Source of the DNA: Terriglobia bacterium
GTDB taxonomy: Bacteria > Acidobacteriota > Terriglobia > Acidiferrales > UBA7541
Reading direction: 5' to 3'
Length of the DNA stretch: 64,000 bases
Assembly: GCA_020072785.1 (NCBI GenBank)
Contig: JAIQGG010000002.1
Location: forward strand, 744,001-808,000
Shown here: in pieces, positions 53,021-62,057 of the stretch
Numbering within the stretch: position 1 is the first letter of the stretch
Layout: the number at the start of each line of letters is the position of its first letter
The notes under the pieces: generated by a model
Seen by the model: the letters and a program-made list of their open reading frames with translations, nothing else
Database searches by the model: none
Told to the model about the DNA's origin: nothing
Program-made: the position numbers and the translations under genes

Positions 53021-54157
53021 GTGCCGCGCCGCCTCGAAATGGATCGCTGGTTATTTGGAGTGACGCTGACGCTGTGCTTTGCCGGTGCGGTCATGGTCTA
53101 CAGCGCCTCGGCGGTCACCGCCGGCGAGCAGTACGGGGAGTCCGCGCATTTTCTCCTGCGCCAGCTCGTCTGGCTGGTCCTCGGCCTCGGGGGCATGCTG
53201 GCCCTCATGCGCCTCGATTACCACCGCCTGCGCGAGCCCGCCGTGGTTTTCTCCGTGGTGTGTGTCGTCTTCCTGTTGCTCGTGGGCGTCTTTTTTTTGG
53301 ATAAGTCGCACGCCACGCACCGCTGGATCCGCTTTGGCGGCATCGGCATCCAGCCCTCCGAGCTGGCCAAGCTCGCCGTGATCCTCTATCTCGCCTGGTT
53401 TTTTGGCCAGAAGCGCCGCCAGGCCACGGCTCTCGAATTCAGCAAGAAAGACCTGCTGCAGACTTTGGCTCCCGCCGCCGCGCCGGTGCTCCTGTTTTTC
53501 GCCCTGATCGTCCTGCAACCGGACCTCGGCACCTCCGTCGAGATCGTGCTCATCGCCTTTGCGGTCCTCTTCGTCGCCGGGCTTTCCCCGAAATGGATCG
53601 GCGCCGGCCTCGCCGCGGCGATCCCCGTGCTCTATCTCCTGATCATGCGCGTCGGTTACCGCCACGACCGCATCCTCGGCTTCCTCAATCCCGAGGCCGA
53701 TCCCCAGGGCAAGGGCTTTCAGCTGCTGCAGTCGCTCATCGCCGTCGGCTCCGGCGGCTTCACCGGCGTGGGCCTGATGGAGAGCAAGCAGAAGCTCTTC
53801 TACCTGCCCGAAGCGCATACGGATTTCATCTTCGCGGTGATCTGCGAAGAGATGGGCTTCCTCGGCGCGCTGGTGATCATCGCGCTGTTCGTGGCTTACG
53901 GCTGGCGGGGATTGCGCGCCGCTTTTGCCGCCCCCGACCGTTTCGGGCAGTTTCTGGCGCTGGGCATCACCGCCATGGTCCTCAGCCAGGCCCTGATCAA
54001 TTTCGCGGTGGTTTTGGGCATGATGCCCACCAAGGGGATTCCGCTGCCGTTTGTGAGCTACGGCGGTTCGAGCCTGCTGGTGATGCTGCTGGCCACCGGC
54101 GTGCTCCTCAATATCAGCCAGCAGGCGCAGCCGCAGTCGCAGTCACAGGACTGGTAG
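53021..54157 (+). CDS. ftsW: Septal peptidoglycan polymerase FtsW
   Basis: A 378-residue SEDS glycosyltransferase with about ten helices. It contains GQYGE-like start YSASAVTAGEQYG, IQPSELAKLAVILY, LQPDLGTS with the catalytic-region Asp, EAHTDFIFAVICEEMGFLG and FVSYGGSSLLVMLLATG. It polymerises lipid II with FtsI. GTG 53021 starts 2 bp after murD; ATG 53039 is an alternative. The tail is Gln/Ser-rich (QAQPQSQSQ). Confidence 0.96.
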   Translation: MPRRLEMDRWLFGVTLTLCFAGAVMVYSASAVTAGEQYGESAHFLLRQLVWLVLGLGGMLALMRLDYHRLREPAVVFSVVCVVFLLLVGVFFLDKSHATHRWIRFGGIGIQPSELAKLAVILYLAWFFGQKRRQATALEFSKKDLLQTLAPAAAPVLLFFALIVLQPDLGTSVEIVLIAFAVLFVAGLSPKWIGAGLAAAIPVLYLLIMRVGYRHDRILGFLNPEADPQGKGFQLLQSLIAVGSGGFTGVGLMESKQKLFYLPEAHTDFIFAVICEEMGFLGALVIIALFVAYGWRGLRAAFAAPDRFGQFLALGITAMVLSQALINFAVVLGMMPTKGIPLPFVSYGGSSLLVMLLATGVLLNISQQAQPQSQSQDW

Positions 54158-54182
54158 GCACAACGGTGGATGGATAGATCGC

Positions 54183-55268
54183 GTGAAACTCTTAATCGCA
54201 GGCGGCGGCACCGGCGGCCACGTCTTCCCGGCGATGGCCATCGCCCGGGAATGGCTGGCCCGCGGAGAAGGCAGGGAAGTGGTGCTGGTGGGAACACAGC
54301 GCGGAATGGAAGCGAAGCTCGTGCGGCAGGCCGGGCTCCCCCTGGAGACGCTGCGCGTCGCCGGACTGAAAGGCAAAGGCGGCGCGACGCTGGCCAGAAA
54401 TCTGGCCATGCTCTTTCCCGCCATGCAGGATGCCGCGAGCGTTCTGCGGCGCCACAAACCTGTCGCGGCCTTTGGCGTGGGCGGCTACGCCGCGGGTCCC
54501 ATGCTCCTGGCGGCGTGGCTGGCGCGCATTCCCACCATCATCTTTGAGCCCAACGCCGAGCCCGGCTTCACCAACCGCGTCCTGGCGCGGCTGGCCACGC
54601 GCATTGCCACGGCCTACGAAGCGCCCGCAAGGAAGTGGGGCGCGAAAGCCGTGCTCACCGGCTGTCCCGTGCGCCCGGAATTTTTCGCCATCGCCGCGCG
54701 CAAGCCCCAGCCGCCTTTCCGCCTGCTCATCACCGGCGGCAGCCAGGGCGCCGTGAAGGTGAACCGCGCCTTCGTGGGCGCCATGGAGCGCCTGGCGGCG
54801 CGAAAAAATGAGTTGCGCGTAGTGCACCAGACCGGCGAACGCGATTATAATGTTGTGCGCGCCGCTTACGAACGGTGCGCATTTCCGGCGGAGGTGGTTC
54901 CTTTTCTGACGAATATGGCGGAGCGCTTTGCCTGGGCGGACCTCATTCTCTGCCGCGCAGGAGCTATCACCGTTGCGGAAGTTGCGGCCGCGGGCCGCGC
55001 CGCCATCTTCATCCCCTTCGGGGCCGCCACCGACAGCCACCAGCTGCGCAATGCGCAGGAGATGGCGCGGACCGGAGCGGGCCGCGTGATTCCCGAGCCG
55101 GAGCTCACCCCGGATCGTCTGACCAGCGAGATTTTTTCCCTCCTCGACCAGCCGCAGGAGATCGAAAAGCTTTCGGAAAACGCGCGGGGCCTGGCCCGGC
55201 CCACGGCCGCCCGCGACATCGTCACTCTGATTGAAGGGGCTCTGCGGCCCTGCGGGGGGCAGTCATGA
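54183..55268 (+). CDS. murG: Lipid II synthase MurG (GlcNAc transferase)
   Basis: A 361-residue GT-B enzyme. The first glycine-rich loop GGGTGGHVFPAMAIA is at residues 7-21, followed by GVGGYAAGPMLLA, the second-domain loop TGGSQGAVKVN, and FGAATDSHQLRNA near the end. The usual EQN before the second loop reads EPNAEPGFTN, a mild variant. GTG start. The stop overlaps the murC ATG. Confidence 0.96.
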   Translation: MKLLIAGGGTGGHVFPAMAIAREWLARGEGREVVLVGTQRGMEAKLVRQAGLPLETLRVAGLKGKGGATLARNLAMLFPAMQDAASVLRRHKPVAAFGVGGYAAGPMLLAAWLARIPTIIFEPNAEPGFTNRVLARLATRIATAYEAPARKWGAKAVLTGCPVRPEFFAIAARKPQPPFRLLITGGSQGAVKVNRAFVGAMERLAARKNELRVVHQTGERDYNVVRAAYERCAFPAEVVPFLTNMAERFAWADLILCRAGAITVAEVAAAGRAAIFIPFGAATDSHQLRNAQEMARTGAGRVIPEPELTPDRLTSEIFSLLDQPQEIEKLSENARGLARPTAARDIVTLIEGALRPCGGQS

Positions 55269-56695
55269 TGGTCACGTTCCGCAATTTTCAACGCATGCAC
55301 CTGGTGGGCATCGGCGGCATCGGCATGAGCGGCATCGCTGAAGTGCTGCTCACGCTCGGCTATTCCGTCAGCGGCTCGGACACCAGGCCCTCGCCCATCA
55401 CCGAGCGGTTGCGCAATCTCGGCGCGGCCATCTACGAGGGCCACAAGGCCGAAAACGTGGAGGGCGCGCACGTGGTGGTTATCTCTTCCGCGATCAAGGC
55501 GGAGAACCCCGAAGTGGTCGAGGCGCACAAGCACAAAATTCCGGTCATCCCCCGCGCGGAGATGCTCGCCGAGCTGATGCGCCTGAAATACGGCATCGCC
55601 GTGGCCGGCGCGCACGGCAAAACCACCACGACTTCACTCGTCGCCTCCGTTCTCGCTGCGGCGCATCTCGACCCGACTTTCGTCATCGGCGGCAGAGTGA
55701 ACCAGGCGGGCACCACGGCGCGGCTCGGCAAGGGCGAGTATTTCGTCGTCGAAGCCGACGAGAGCGACCGCACCTTCCTGCTGCTGGCTCCGGTCGTCGC
55801 CGTGGTCACCACCATCGACCGCGAGCACCTCGACCAGTACGCCTCGCTCGAGGACATCCAGGAAGCCTTCACGCAGTTCGTCAACCGCGTGCCCTTCTAC
55901 GGCGCGGCCATCCTGTGCCTGGACGAGCCCAACGTGCAGGCCATCATCCCCTGCGTGAAGCGCCCGATCATCACCTACGGCACCTCCAGCCAGGCCGACC
56001 TGGTCATCAGCGACATCGCGACCAGGGATTTGGGCAGCGACTTCCGCCTCACCTACAAGGGCGAGGACCTCGGCCTGTTCCACCTGCCCACGCCCCCGGG
56101 CGTGCACAACGTGCGCAACGCCGCCGCAGCCGCCGCCGTCGCGCTGTATCTCAACGTTCCCTCGGACCTGATCCGCGAGGGCCTGGCCAAATTCGCGGGC
56201 GTGGGCCGCCGCTTCGACATCAAGGGCGTGATCCACGACATCACCGTGGTGGACGACTACGGCCATCACCCCGCGGAAATCAAAGCCACGCTGGACGCCG
56301 CGCGCGGCTGCAAGTTCAGCCGCCTCCTGGTGCTCTTTCAGCCGCACCGCTACTCGCGCACCGAGCATCTCTGGGACGACTTCTGCCGCGCTTTCAACCA
56401 GGCCGACGTCCTGGTCCTCACCGACATCTACGCGGCGGGCGAAGCGCCTATTTCCGGCATCACCAGCGCAGCCCTGGCCGCCGCCATCCGCGGCGCCGGC
56501 CACAAAAACGTTTTCTACTGCGCCTCCCTGCAGGAGGGCATCGAGCATCTGCTGCGCGAAGCGCGGCCCGGCGACGCCATCCTGACGATCGGCGCGGGAA
56601 GCGTCAGCCGCGCCAGCCACGAGCTGGCGCTGCTGCTCGGCGCGAAATATCCGGAGGTTGCGGAGAAATCCGCGAAGCCTCCTGAAGCGCGTTGA
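55265..56695 (+). CDS. murC: UDP-MurNAc:L-alanine ligase MurC
   Basis: A 476-residue Mur ligase. It has VGIGGIGMSGIAEVLL (about 14-29), the ATP loop AGAHGKTTTTSLVASVL (about 114-130), EADESDRTFL, TIDREHLDQY, DDYGHHPAEIKATL and FQPHRYSRTEHLW. It commits UDP-MurNAc to peptide addition. The TGA stop is the first part of a GTTGACCGC palindromic repeat, so the C-terminus is set by that repeat. Confidence 0.97.
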   Translation: MMVTFRNFQRMHLVGIGGIGMSGIAEVLLTLGYSVSGSDTRPSPITERLRNLGAAIYEGHKAENVEGAHVVVISSAIKAENPEVVEAHKHKIPVIPRAEMLAELMRLKYGIAVAGAHGKTTTTSLVASVLAAAHLDPTFVIGGRVNQAGTTARLGKGEYFVVEADESDRTFLLLAPVVAVVTTIDREHLDQYASLEDIQEAFTQFVNRVPFYGAAILCLDEPNVQAIIPCVKRPIITYGTSSQADLVISDIATRDLGSDFRLTYKGEDLGLFHLPTPPGVHNVRNAAAAAAVALYLNVPSDLIREGLAKFAGVGRRFDIKGVIHDITVVDDYGHHPAEIKATLDAARGCKFSRLLVLFQPHRYSRTEHLWDDFCRAFNQADVLVLTDIYAAGEAPISGITSAALAAAIRGAGHKNVFYCASLQEGIEHLLREARPGDAILTIGAGSVSRASHELALLLGAKYPEVAEKSAKPPEAR

Positions 56696-56735
56696 CCGCT
56701 TTGCGGTCACCGAGAACTTTGACCGCTTGGCGGTC
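56694..56735. repeat. Two tandem GACCGC-NNN-GCGGTC palindromes, 27-bp period
   Basis: Copies at 56694-56708 (spacer TTT) and 56721-56735 (spacer TTG), exactly 27 bp apart, filling most of the 54-bp gap between murC and murB. The first begins within the murC stop codon. The same period is seen at 10719-10787. Confidence 0.9.
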
Positions 56736-56749
56736 ACCAAGAACGGCGA

Positions 56750-57667
56750 ATGAAGCCCATGACCATTGACGATCCCAAGATTCTCGCGGCGCTCCCGGAA
56801 CTCGGCGTGGAGCTGCGCCGGGGCGTGTCGATGGCCGAACTGACCTCGCTGGGTATCGGCGGCACCACCGACCTGCTGCGTATGCATCGCCACGACACCA
56901 TTCCGGAGCTGATCCGCCTGCTCGACGAGCGCGGCATTCCCCACCGCTTCCTGGGCGGGGGCAGCAACCTGCTGGTGCGCGACGGCGAGCTGCCCTGGGT
57001 GGTGCTGCAATTGGCGCGCTCCGAGCCGGAGGTGCGCATCGAGGGCAATTTCGTCTGGGTGGACGCCGCGGCGGACCTCGGCCGCACCGTCACCTTCTGC
57101 GCCAAGCACGATCTCGGCGGCATGGAAGGGCTCATCGGCGTGCCCGGCACGGTGGGCGGGGCGCTGCGCATGAACGCCGGCGCTTACGGCATGCAGATCG
57201 GCAGCTACGTCCGCGAGGTAACGCTGTACCGCGCGGCCGCCCGCCGGATGGAGACCCTCCGGGGGGACCGGATTTCCTTTGAATACCGGCACACTTCTTT
57301 TGCGCCTGATGATATGATGCTCGCGGTGAAACTGGAACTTCCCTCCAAACCGTTCCGCGAAATACTCCAAGGGATTCGTATCTGCAATGAGAAGCGGCGC
57401 TCCTCCCAGCCGCTCAACCAGAAAAGCGCCGGCTGCATTTTCAAGAATCCTCCGGGCGCGTCCGCCGGGCGCATGATCGACGAGCTGGGGCTCAAGGGAC
57501 ATTCCGTGGGCGACGCGCGGGTCAGCGACCGCCACGCCAACTTCTTCGTCAACGCCGGGCACGCCACCGCCGCGGACATGCTGGCGCTGATCGCCGACGT
57601 GCGCGAGCGCGTGCGCCAGGCCTACGGGTTTGAGCTGGAGAACGAGGTGATCATCTGGAACGGATGA
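56750..57667 (+). CDS. murB: UDP-N-acetylenolpyruvoylglucosamine reductase MurB
   Basis: A 305-residue FAD enzyme that completes UDP-MurNAc. It shows LTSLGIGGTTDLLR, FLGGGSNLLVRDGELP, the flavin region GMEGLIGVPGTVGGALRMNAGAYG (about 125-148), and the C-terminal SAGCIFKNPPGASAG with SAG and NP typical of the family. Translation starts at ATG 56750 or 56759. The stop overlaps the ftsQ start. It lacks the extra E. coli-type loop (type II MurB). Confidence 0.96.
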   Translation: MKPMTIDDPKILAALPELGVELRRGVSMAELTSLGIGGTTDLLRMHRHDTIPELIRLLDERGIPHRFLGGGSNLLVRDGELPWVVLQLARSEPEVRIEGNFVWVDAAADLGRTVTFCAKHDLGGMEGLIGVPGTVGGALRMNAGAYGMQIGSYVREVTLYRAAARRMETLRGDRISFEYRHTSFAPDDMMLAVKLELPSKPFREILQGIRICNEKRRSSQPLNQKSAGCIFKNPPGASAGRMIDELGLKGHSVGDARVSDRHANFFVNAGHATAADMLALIADVRERVRQAYGFELENEVIIWNG

Positions 57668-58617
57668 AGCCCATCGCGAGGAGCCGGGCCGCGGCCGCCG
57701 ACACTCCGGAAGAGAATCTGTACCAGCCGGAGCTGCTCGCCGAGGAAGAGCCGCGCTATCTGCGCCGCCAGAAGCCGATGGAGATCCGCAAGCGCAAGTT
57801 CACACCGCGCTCCTGGGCCTTCTATCGCCGGGTGCTGCTGGTGAGCGCGGCGGTGCTGGCGGGCGGCGCGGTGCTGTTCGTCACCGGGCGCTTCTTTCTT
57901 TATTCGCCGCAGGTGCTGCTGCTGAAGCCCGACCAGATCGAGGTGAGCGGCGCGCATCTGGTGGCCCGCGAAGCGATCGTCTCCAAATTCTACGCCGACC
58001 GCGGGCGCAGCGTTCTGCGCATCCCGCTGGAAGAGCGCCGCCTCGCCCTCGAAGAGCTTCCCTGGGTGGAGCAGGCCAGCGTGCAGCGCGTGCTGCCGAA
58101 CCGCGTGCGCGTGGAAATCACCGAGCGCACCCCCATCGCTTTCCTCCGCTCCGGCAATGAATTGGCGCTGATTGATGCGCACGGCGTGATTCTCGACCGC
58201 CCCGCCGGACAGGAGTTCCAGTTTCCGGTAGTCTCCGGTGTGCCGGAGAGCCTGCCGCTGCCGGAGCGCGAGCGGCGCATGCAGGTCTACCAGGACTTCC
58301 TGAAGGGCGTGGACCTGGTCAAGGCGGGCTCGTCCGAGCTCGTGAGCGAAGTGGACCTGGCCAACCCCAAGGATCTGCGCGTGGTCCTGACCGGCCTCGC
58401 CGGACCGGGCAGCGACGCGCAAGCCGTCACCGTGCACTTCGGCCAGGACAATTTCGTGAACAAGTACCGCATGCTGGTGGAGAATTTCGCGCAGTGGCAG
58501 GCCAATGCCGGCCGCGTGCAGTCCATCGATTTGCAGTACACGCGGCAGGTGGTGGTCAATCCGGAGACGAGCAAAGCCACCGCGAAGCCGGATGCGCCAA
58601 AGGCCAAAGCGCGATAG
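57664..58617 (+). CDS. ftsQ: Cell division protein FtsQ/DivIB
   Basis: A 317-residue bitopic protein. A basic cytoplasmic stretch of about 55 residues precedes one helix (LLVSAAVLAGGAVLFVTGRF, about 58-77). A POTRA domain follows (IEVSGAHLVAREAIV..., about 96-165), then the FtsQ beta domain. LPWVEQASVQRVLPNRVRVEITERTPIAF spans residues 134-162. It scaffolds FtsL and FtsI. A Lys/Ala-rich tail ends the protein. ddl is missing between murB and ftsQ. Confidence 0.94.
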   Translation: MKPIARSRAAAADTPEENLYQPELLAEEEPRYLRRQKPMEIRKRKFTPRSWAFYRRVLLVSAAVLAGGAVLFVTGRFFLYSPQVLLLKPDQIEVSGAHLVAREAIVSKFYADRGRSVLRIPLEERRLALEELPWVEQASVQRVLPNRVRVEITERTPIAFLRSGNELALIDAHGVILDRPAGQEFQFPVVSGVPESLPLPERERRMQVYQDFLKGVDLVKAGSSELVSEVDLANPKDLRVVLTGLAGPGSDAQAVTVHFGQDNFVNKYRMLVENFAQWQANAGRVQSIDLQYTRQVVVNPETSKATAKPDAPKAKAR

Positions 58618-58700
58618 CGCCGCGCCGCGAAGCGCGATAAGAAAGAGCAGCCGGGAAGTGACCGGGCAGGGCGGGGATTCGGGAACAAGGGAGCAGGGGC

Positions 58701-59915
58701 TTGGCCAAGAAAGAACGCTACCTGGTAGGGCTGGACATCGGCAGCACGAAGACCTGCGCGCTCATCGCCGAACTGGACGGCGAGCAGATTAAGTTCGTGG
58801 CGCTGGGCGCGGCTGAATCCAAGGGCCTGCGCAAGGGCCTCATCGTCAACCTCGATTCCACGGTCAGCTCCATCCGCCGGGCGGTCGAAGAGGCGGAGAG
58901 CGTCGCCGGGGTTCCGGTGGAGTCGGCGGTGATCGGCGTGGCCGGGAGCCACGTGCGCGGGGTGAACAGCCGCGGCGGGATTACCCTGGGGCAGCGCGCG
59001 CGCGACATCGAGCGCGACGACGTGCGCCGCGCCGTGGACGCCGCGCGCAACATCACGCTTCCCGAGGACCGCGAAGTGCTCCACGTGCTGCCCCATGAAT
59101 TCATCGTGGACGCTCAGGATGGCATCCGCGATCCGCTGGGCATGGTCGGGCAGCGCCTCGAGGCCAACGTCCATGTGGTCACTTCCTCGGCCGCCGCCAC
59201 CCAGAATCTGGTCACCGCGGCGAACAAGGCCGGCATCCTCATCAGCGACACGGTTCTCGAACCCCTGGCTTCCGCAGAATCCTGCCTGACGCAGGACGAG
59301 CGCGAACTGGGCTGCTGCCTGCTGGATATCGGCGGGGGCACGACCGAGCTGATCGTCTATGGCGGCGGCGTGGTGCGCCATTCCAGCGCCGTGCCCGTGG
59401 GCGGCGACCATTTCACCAACGACCTCGCGGTGGGTCTGCGCACCCCCATCCCCGAAGCGGAGAAGATCAAGCGCGCCCACGGCTGCGCCGCGGCATGGCT
59501 GCTGCGGGAAGACCAGGGGATCGAAATCGCCAGCGTGGGCGACCGCCCGCCGCGCACCGTCTTTTCGCGCATGCTCACGGAAATCATCGAGCCGCGCGCG
59601 CAGGAGCTGCTGGCGCTGATCCGCGACGACCTGCAGCGCGAAGGCCTGGACTCCCAGATTCCCGCGGGCTTCGTCCTGGCCGGGGGCGGGGCGCGGCTGC
59701 GCGGCCTGTTGGAGATGGCCGAGCAGGCCTTCCATCATCCGGTGCGCATCGCCGAGCCGCGCGGGCTGGTGGATCTGCCGGAGGCCGTGGCCCACCCCGA
59801 ATACGCCACGGTGGTGGGGCTGGTGCTGTATGCGGCGCGGGCGCGGCGCAATGCGACGCAGCGCCCGGGAAATTTTGTCTCCAGATTGCGGGCCATGTTT
59901 GCCGGCGCTTCGTGA
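58701..59915 (+). CDS. ftsA: Cell division protein FtsA
   Basis: A 404-residue actin-like ATPase. The phosphate-1 loop is GLDIGSTKTCALIAEL (about 8-23), phosphate-2 is LLDIGGGTTELIVYGGG (about 206-222), and adenosine binding is in VLAGGGARLRGLLEMAE. The C-terminal amphipathic helix NFVSRLRAMFAGA would tether FtsZ to the membrane. It starts at TTG 58701. It is 83 bp after ftsQ and 43 bp before ftsZ. Confidence 0.96.
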   Translation: MAKKERYLVGLDIGSTKTCALIAELDGEQIKFVALGAAESKGLRKGLIVNLDSTVSSIRRAVEEAESVAGVPVESAVIGVAGSHVRGVNSRGGITLGQRARDIERDDVRRAVDAARNITLPEDREVLHVLPHEFIVDAQDGIRDPLGMVGQRLEANVHVVTSSAAATQNLVTAANKAGILISDTVLEPLASAESCLTQDERELGCCLLDIGGGTTELIVYGGGVVRHSSAVPVGGDHFTNDLAVGLRTPIPEAEKIKRAHGCAAAWLLREDQGIEIASVGDRPPRTVFSRMLTEIIEPRAQELLALIRDDLQREGLDSQIPAGFVLAGGGARLRGLLEMAEQAFHHPVRIAEPRGLVDLPEAVAHPEYATVVGLVLYAARARRNATQRPGNFVSRLRAMFAGAS

Positions 59916-59958
59916 CCCAGACGAAGCGCCGCGTTAAATGGATAGACCAGGGGGAAGC

Positions 59959-61155
59959 ATGACAGCAAAAGACACGGGAATCCGGATGAGCTTCAGCGAG
60001 GAGCTGCAGCCGGCAAAGATCAAGGTGGTGGGCGTGGGCGGCGGCGGGTGCAACGCCGTCAACCGCATGATCCGCGCCAAGGTCGAGGGCGTCGAGTTCA
60101 TCGCGGCCAACACCGACCTGCAGGCGCTCAAGCTGTCGCAGGCTCCGGTGAAGCTGCAGCTCGGCGGGAAGCTCACCAAAGGGCTGGGCGCGGGCGCCAA
60201 TCCTGAGGTTGGGCGCAAAGCCGCGCTCGAAGACACCGAGAAGATCATCGAAGCGCTGGAAGGCTCGGACATGATCTTCATCACCTCCGGGCTGGGCGGG
60301 GGCACGGGCAGCGGCGCGGCGCCGGTGGTGGCTTCGCTGGCTTCCGAGCTGGGCGCGCTGACCGTGGCCGTGGTCACCAAGCCGTTTGCCTTTGAAGGCA
60401 AGCGGCGCATGCAGCAGGCCGAGCAGGCCCTGGCGGAGCTGGTGGGCGCGGTGGATACGGTCATCGTCATCCCCAACGAGCGCCTGATGGAGACGGTGGA
60501 GCGCGGCACGAGCTTCTTCGACGCTTTCCGCATTGCCGACGACATCTTGCGCCAGGCGGTGCAGGGCATCTCGGACATCATCACCGTCCCGGGCATTATC
60601 AACCGCGACTTTGCCGACGTGAAGGCCATCATGCAGGGGCAGGGCTACGCGGTGATGGGCACGGCCGTGGCTTCCGGCTCCAACCGCGCGGTGGACGCCG
60701 CCAACCGGGCCATCGCCAGCCCCCTGCTGGAGGACAATTCCATCCAGGGCGCGCACGGCATCCTCATCAACATCTGCGGCAGCTCCAGCGTGACGCTGCA
60801 TGAAGTCCATGAGGCTTCCTCGATCATCCAGAAGGCCGCCCACGAGAACGCCAACATCATTTTCGGCGCGGTGCAGGACGACGCCATGAAAGACTCCATC
60901 AAGATCACGGTCATCGCCGCGGGCTTCAAGGAAGTGCACAAGAAGTTTCCCGCGCAGAAGCCGCAATTCCTGCCGCGCACCTGGAAGGCGGGCAAGGAGC
61001 AAGCCGCCGCGGCCGTCGCAGGGGCGGGCGCCCAGGGCGAGCTGCCGAACGTCGTGCACCAGGTGCAGCAGAACGTCCGGGAAGTCAGCGCCGAAGTGCC
61101 AGCTGACGATCTGGATGTCCCCACCTTTCTCCGCCGCCAGGCCCAAAAAGCCTAG
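59959..61155 (+). CDS. ftsZ: Cell division GTPase FtsZ
   Basis: A 398-residue tubulin homologue. [27 protein letters not shown], the tubulin signature [13 protein letters not shown] and the T7 region [12 protein letters not shown] are all present. The C-terminal conserved peptide [13 protein letters not shown] binds FtsA. I chose ATG 59959, which follows AGGGGG closely; ATG 59938 would add seven residues. It is the last gene of the dcw cluster, followed by a hairpin at 61189. Confidence 0.97.
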   Translation: MTAKDTGIRMSFSEELQPAKIKVVGVGGGGCNAVNRMIRAKVEGVEFIAANTDLQALKLSQAPVKLQLGGKLTKGLGAGANPEVGRKAALEDTEKIIEALEGSDMIFITSGLGGGTGSGAAPVVASLASELGALTVAVVTKPFAFEGKRRMQQAEQALAELVGAVDTVIVIPNERLMETVERGTSFFDAFRIADDILRQAVQGISDIITVPGIINRDFADVKAIMQGQGYAVMGTAVASGSNRAVDAANRAIASPLLEDNSIQGAHGILINICGSSSVTLHEVHEASSIIQKAAHENANIIFGAVQDDAMKDSIKITVIAAGFKEVHKKFPAQKPQFLPRTWKAGKEQAAAAVAGAGAQGELPNVVHQVQQNVREVSAEVPADDLDVPTFLRRQAQKA

Positions 61156-61188
61156 CCGCGATCCAATAACTCGAAAGACTTCCTCGAT

Positions 61189-61210
61189 GGGGCACGATAT
61201 TTCGTGCCCC
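61189..61210 (+). terminator. Hairpin downstream of ftsZ, probable terminator
   Basis: Perfect 9-bp arms GGGGCACGA and TCGTGCCCC with a TATT loop, followed by TTTCG, 33 bp after the ftsZ stop. The same GGGGCACG/CGTGCCCC arms form the stronger terminator at 62708. Confidence 0.7.
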
Positions 61211-61489
61211 TTTCGTGTAGCGGGCTACGGCGGTGCCGCCATCCTCGGCCAAGGGGCCAGTTTGCGTTTTGTTTGCGTGCCGGATGCGAACGGGAAGAGG
61301 AATCGGCTGTTGACGGGGGGAAAGCAGGTGGCGTAACGTGCACAGCAATTCGCGGCGCCTGCCTCGACGGATACCGGGATGATTTCAGCCGGTGGAGATC
61401 GCGGAATGGCAAGCCGGGCAGGAATGCCGCTGCAGTGCAGGGAAGGGCAGTGGAGACGCGATTTCGCTGATTTTCCAGGAGAAAACACG

Positions 61490-62032
61490 ATGCGTAAACG
61501 ACTGACAGCACTTCTTTCGGTTCTGGGCTTGGCCGGGCCGGTGAGCGCCGCGCTGCCGGCCGGCGCGCAGAACAAGCCGGCGGGCACTCCGCCGCCGGCG
61601 CCTACAGCGCCGAACACGCCGCAGACCGTGACCCAGAAAGACGCGGATCTGAAGAAGCAGCAGGAAGAGCTGGCGCACAAGGAAGCCGCGCGGCAACTGG
61701 AGCTCAAGCTCCAGAAAGAGGCCATGCACATCAAGATGCACAAGGCGGACGCCGAGCAGCAGAGCGAGAAAAACGCCGGGTACATCAAGATGCAAAAGAC
61801 GGATGCCGGGCAACAGAGCGATAAACAAAAGGTGCACGAGAAGTGGACGAAAAACGACGCTGAGATCAAGGGCGAGAAGGGGCAGGCGGCGATCAAGATG
61901 GAGAAGAGCGCCGCGGAACTGAAGGCCGAGAAGAACCGTCAGGCAATAAAGCTCGATAAGAATGCAGCGGTGGATAAGACTGCGAAGAGCCAGGCGCCCG
62001 TGGTCACTCCGCCGCCCAACAAGCAGCCCTAA
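61490..62032 (+). CDS. Secreted lysine-rich coiled-coil protein
   Basis: A 180-residue protein. A signal peptide (about 1-26, LTALLSVLGLAGPVSAALPAGAQ) precedes a Pro/Thr-rich linker (27-48) and a charged helical region with imperfect repeats of the form IKMxKxDAxQQSxK (about 80-115) and related units to 165. It is highly charged with alternating Lys and Glu/Asp, and has no family I recognise. ATG 61490 has AGGAG eight bases upstream. The 280 bp before it hold only the ftsZ terminator and unassigned sequence. It may be a periplasmic structural or cation-binding protein. Confidence 0.75.
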   Translation: MRKRLTALLSVLGLAGPVSAALPAGAQNKPAGTPPPAPTAPNTPQTVTQKDADLKKQQEELAHKEAARQLELKLQKEAMHIKMHKADAEQQSEKNAGYIKMQKTDAGQQSDKQKVHEKWTKNDAEIKGEKGQAAIKMEKSAAELKAEKNRQAIKLDKNAAVDKTAKSQAPVVTPPPNKQP

Positions 62033-62057
62033 GCTGCGGCCGCCGGAAGGACACGCG

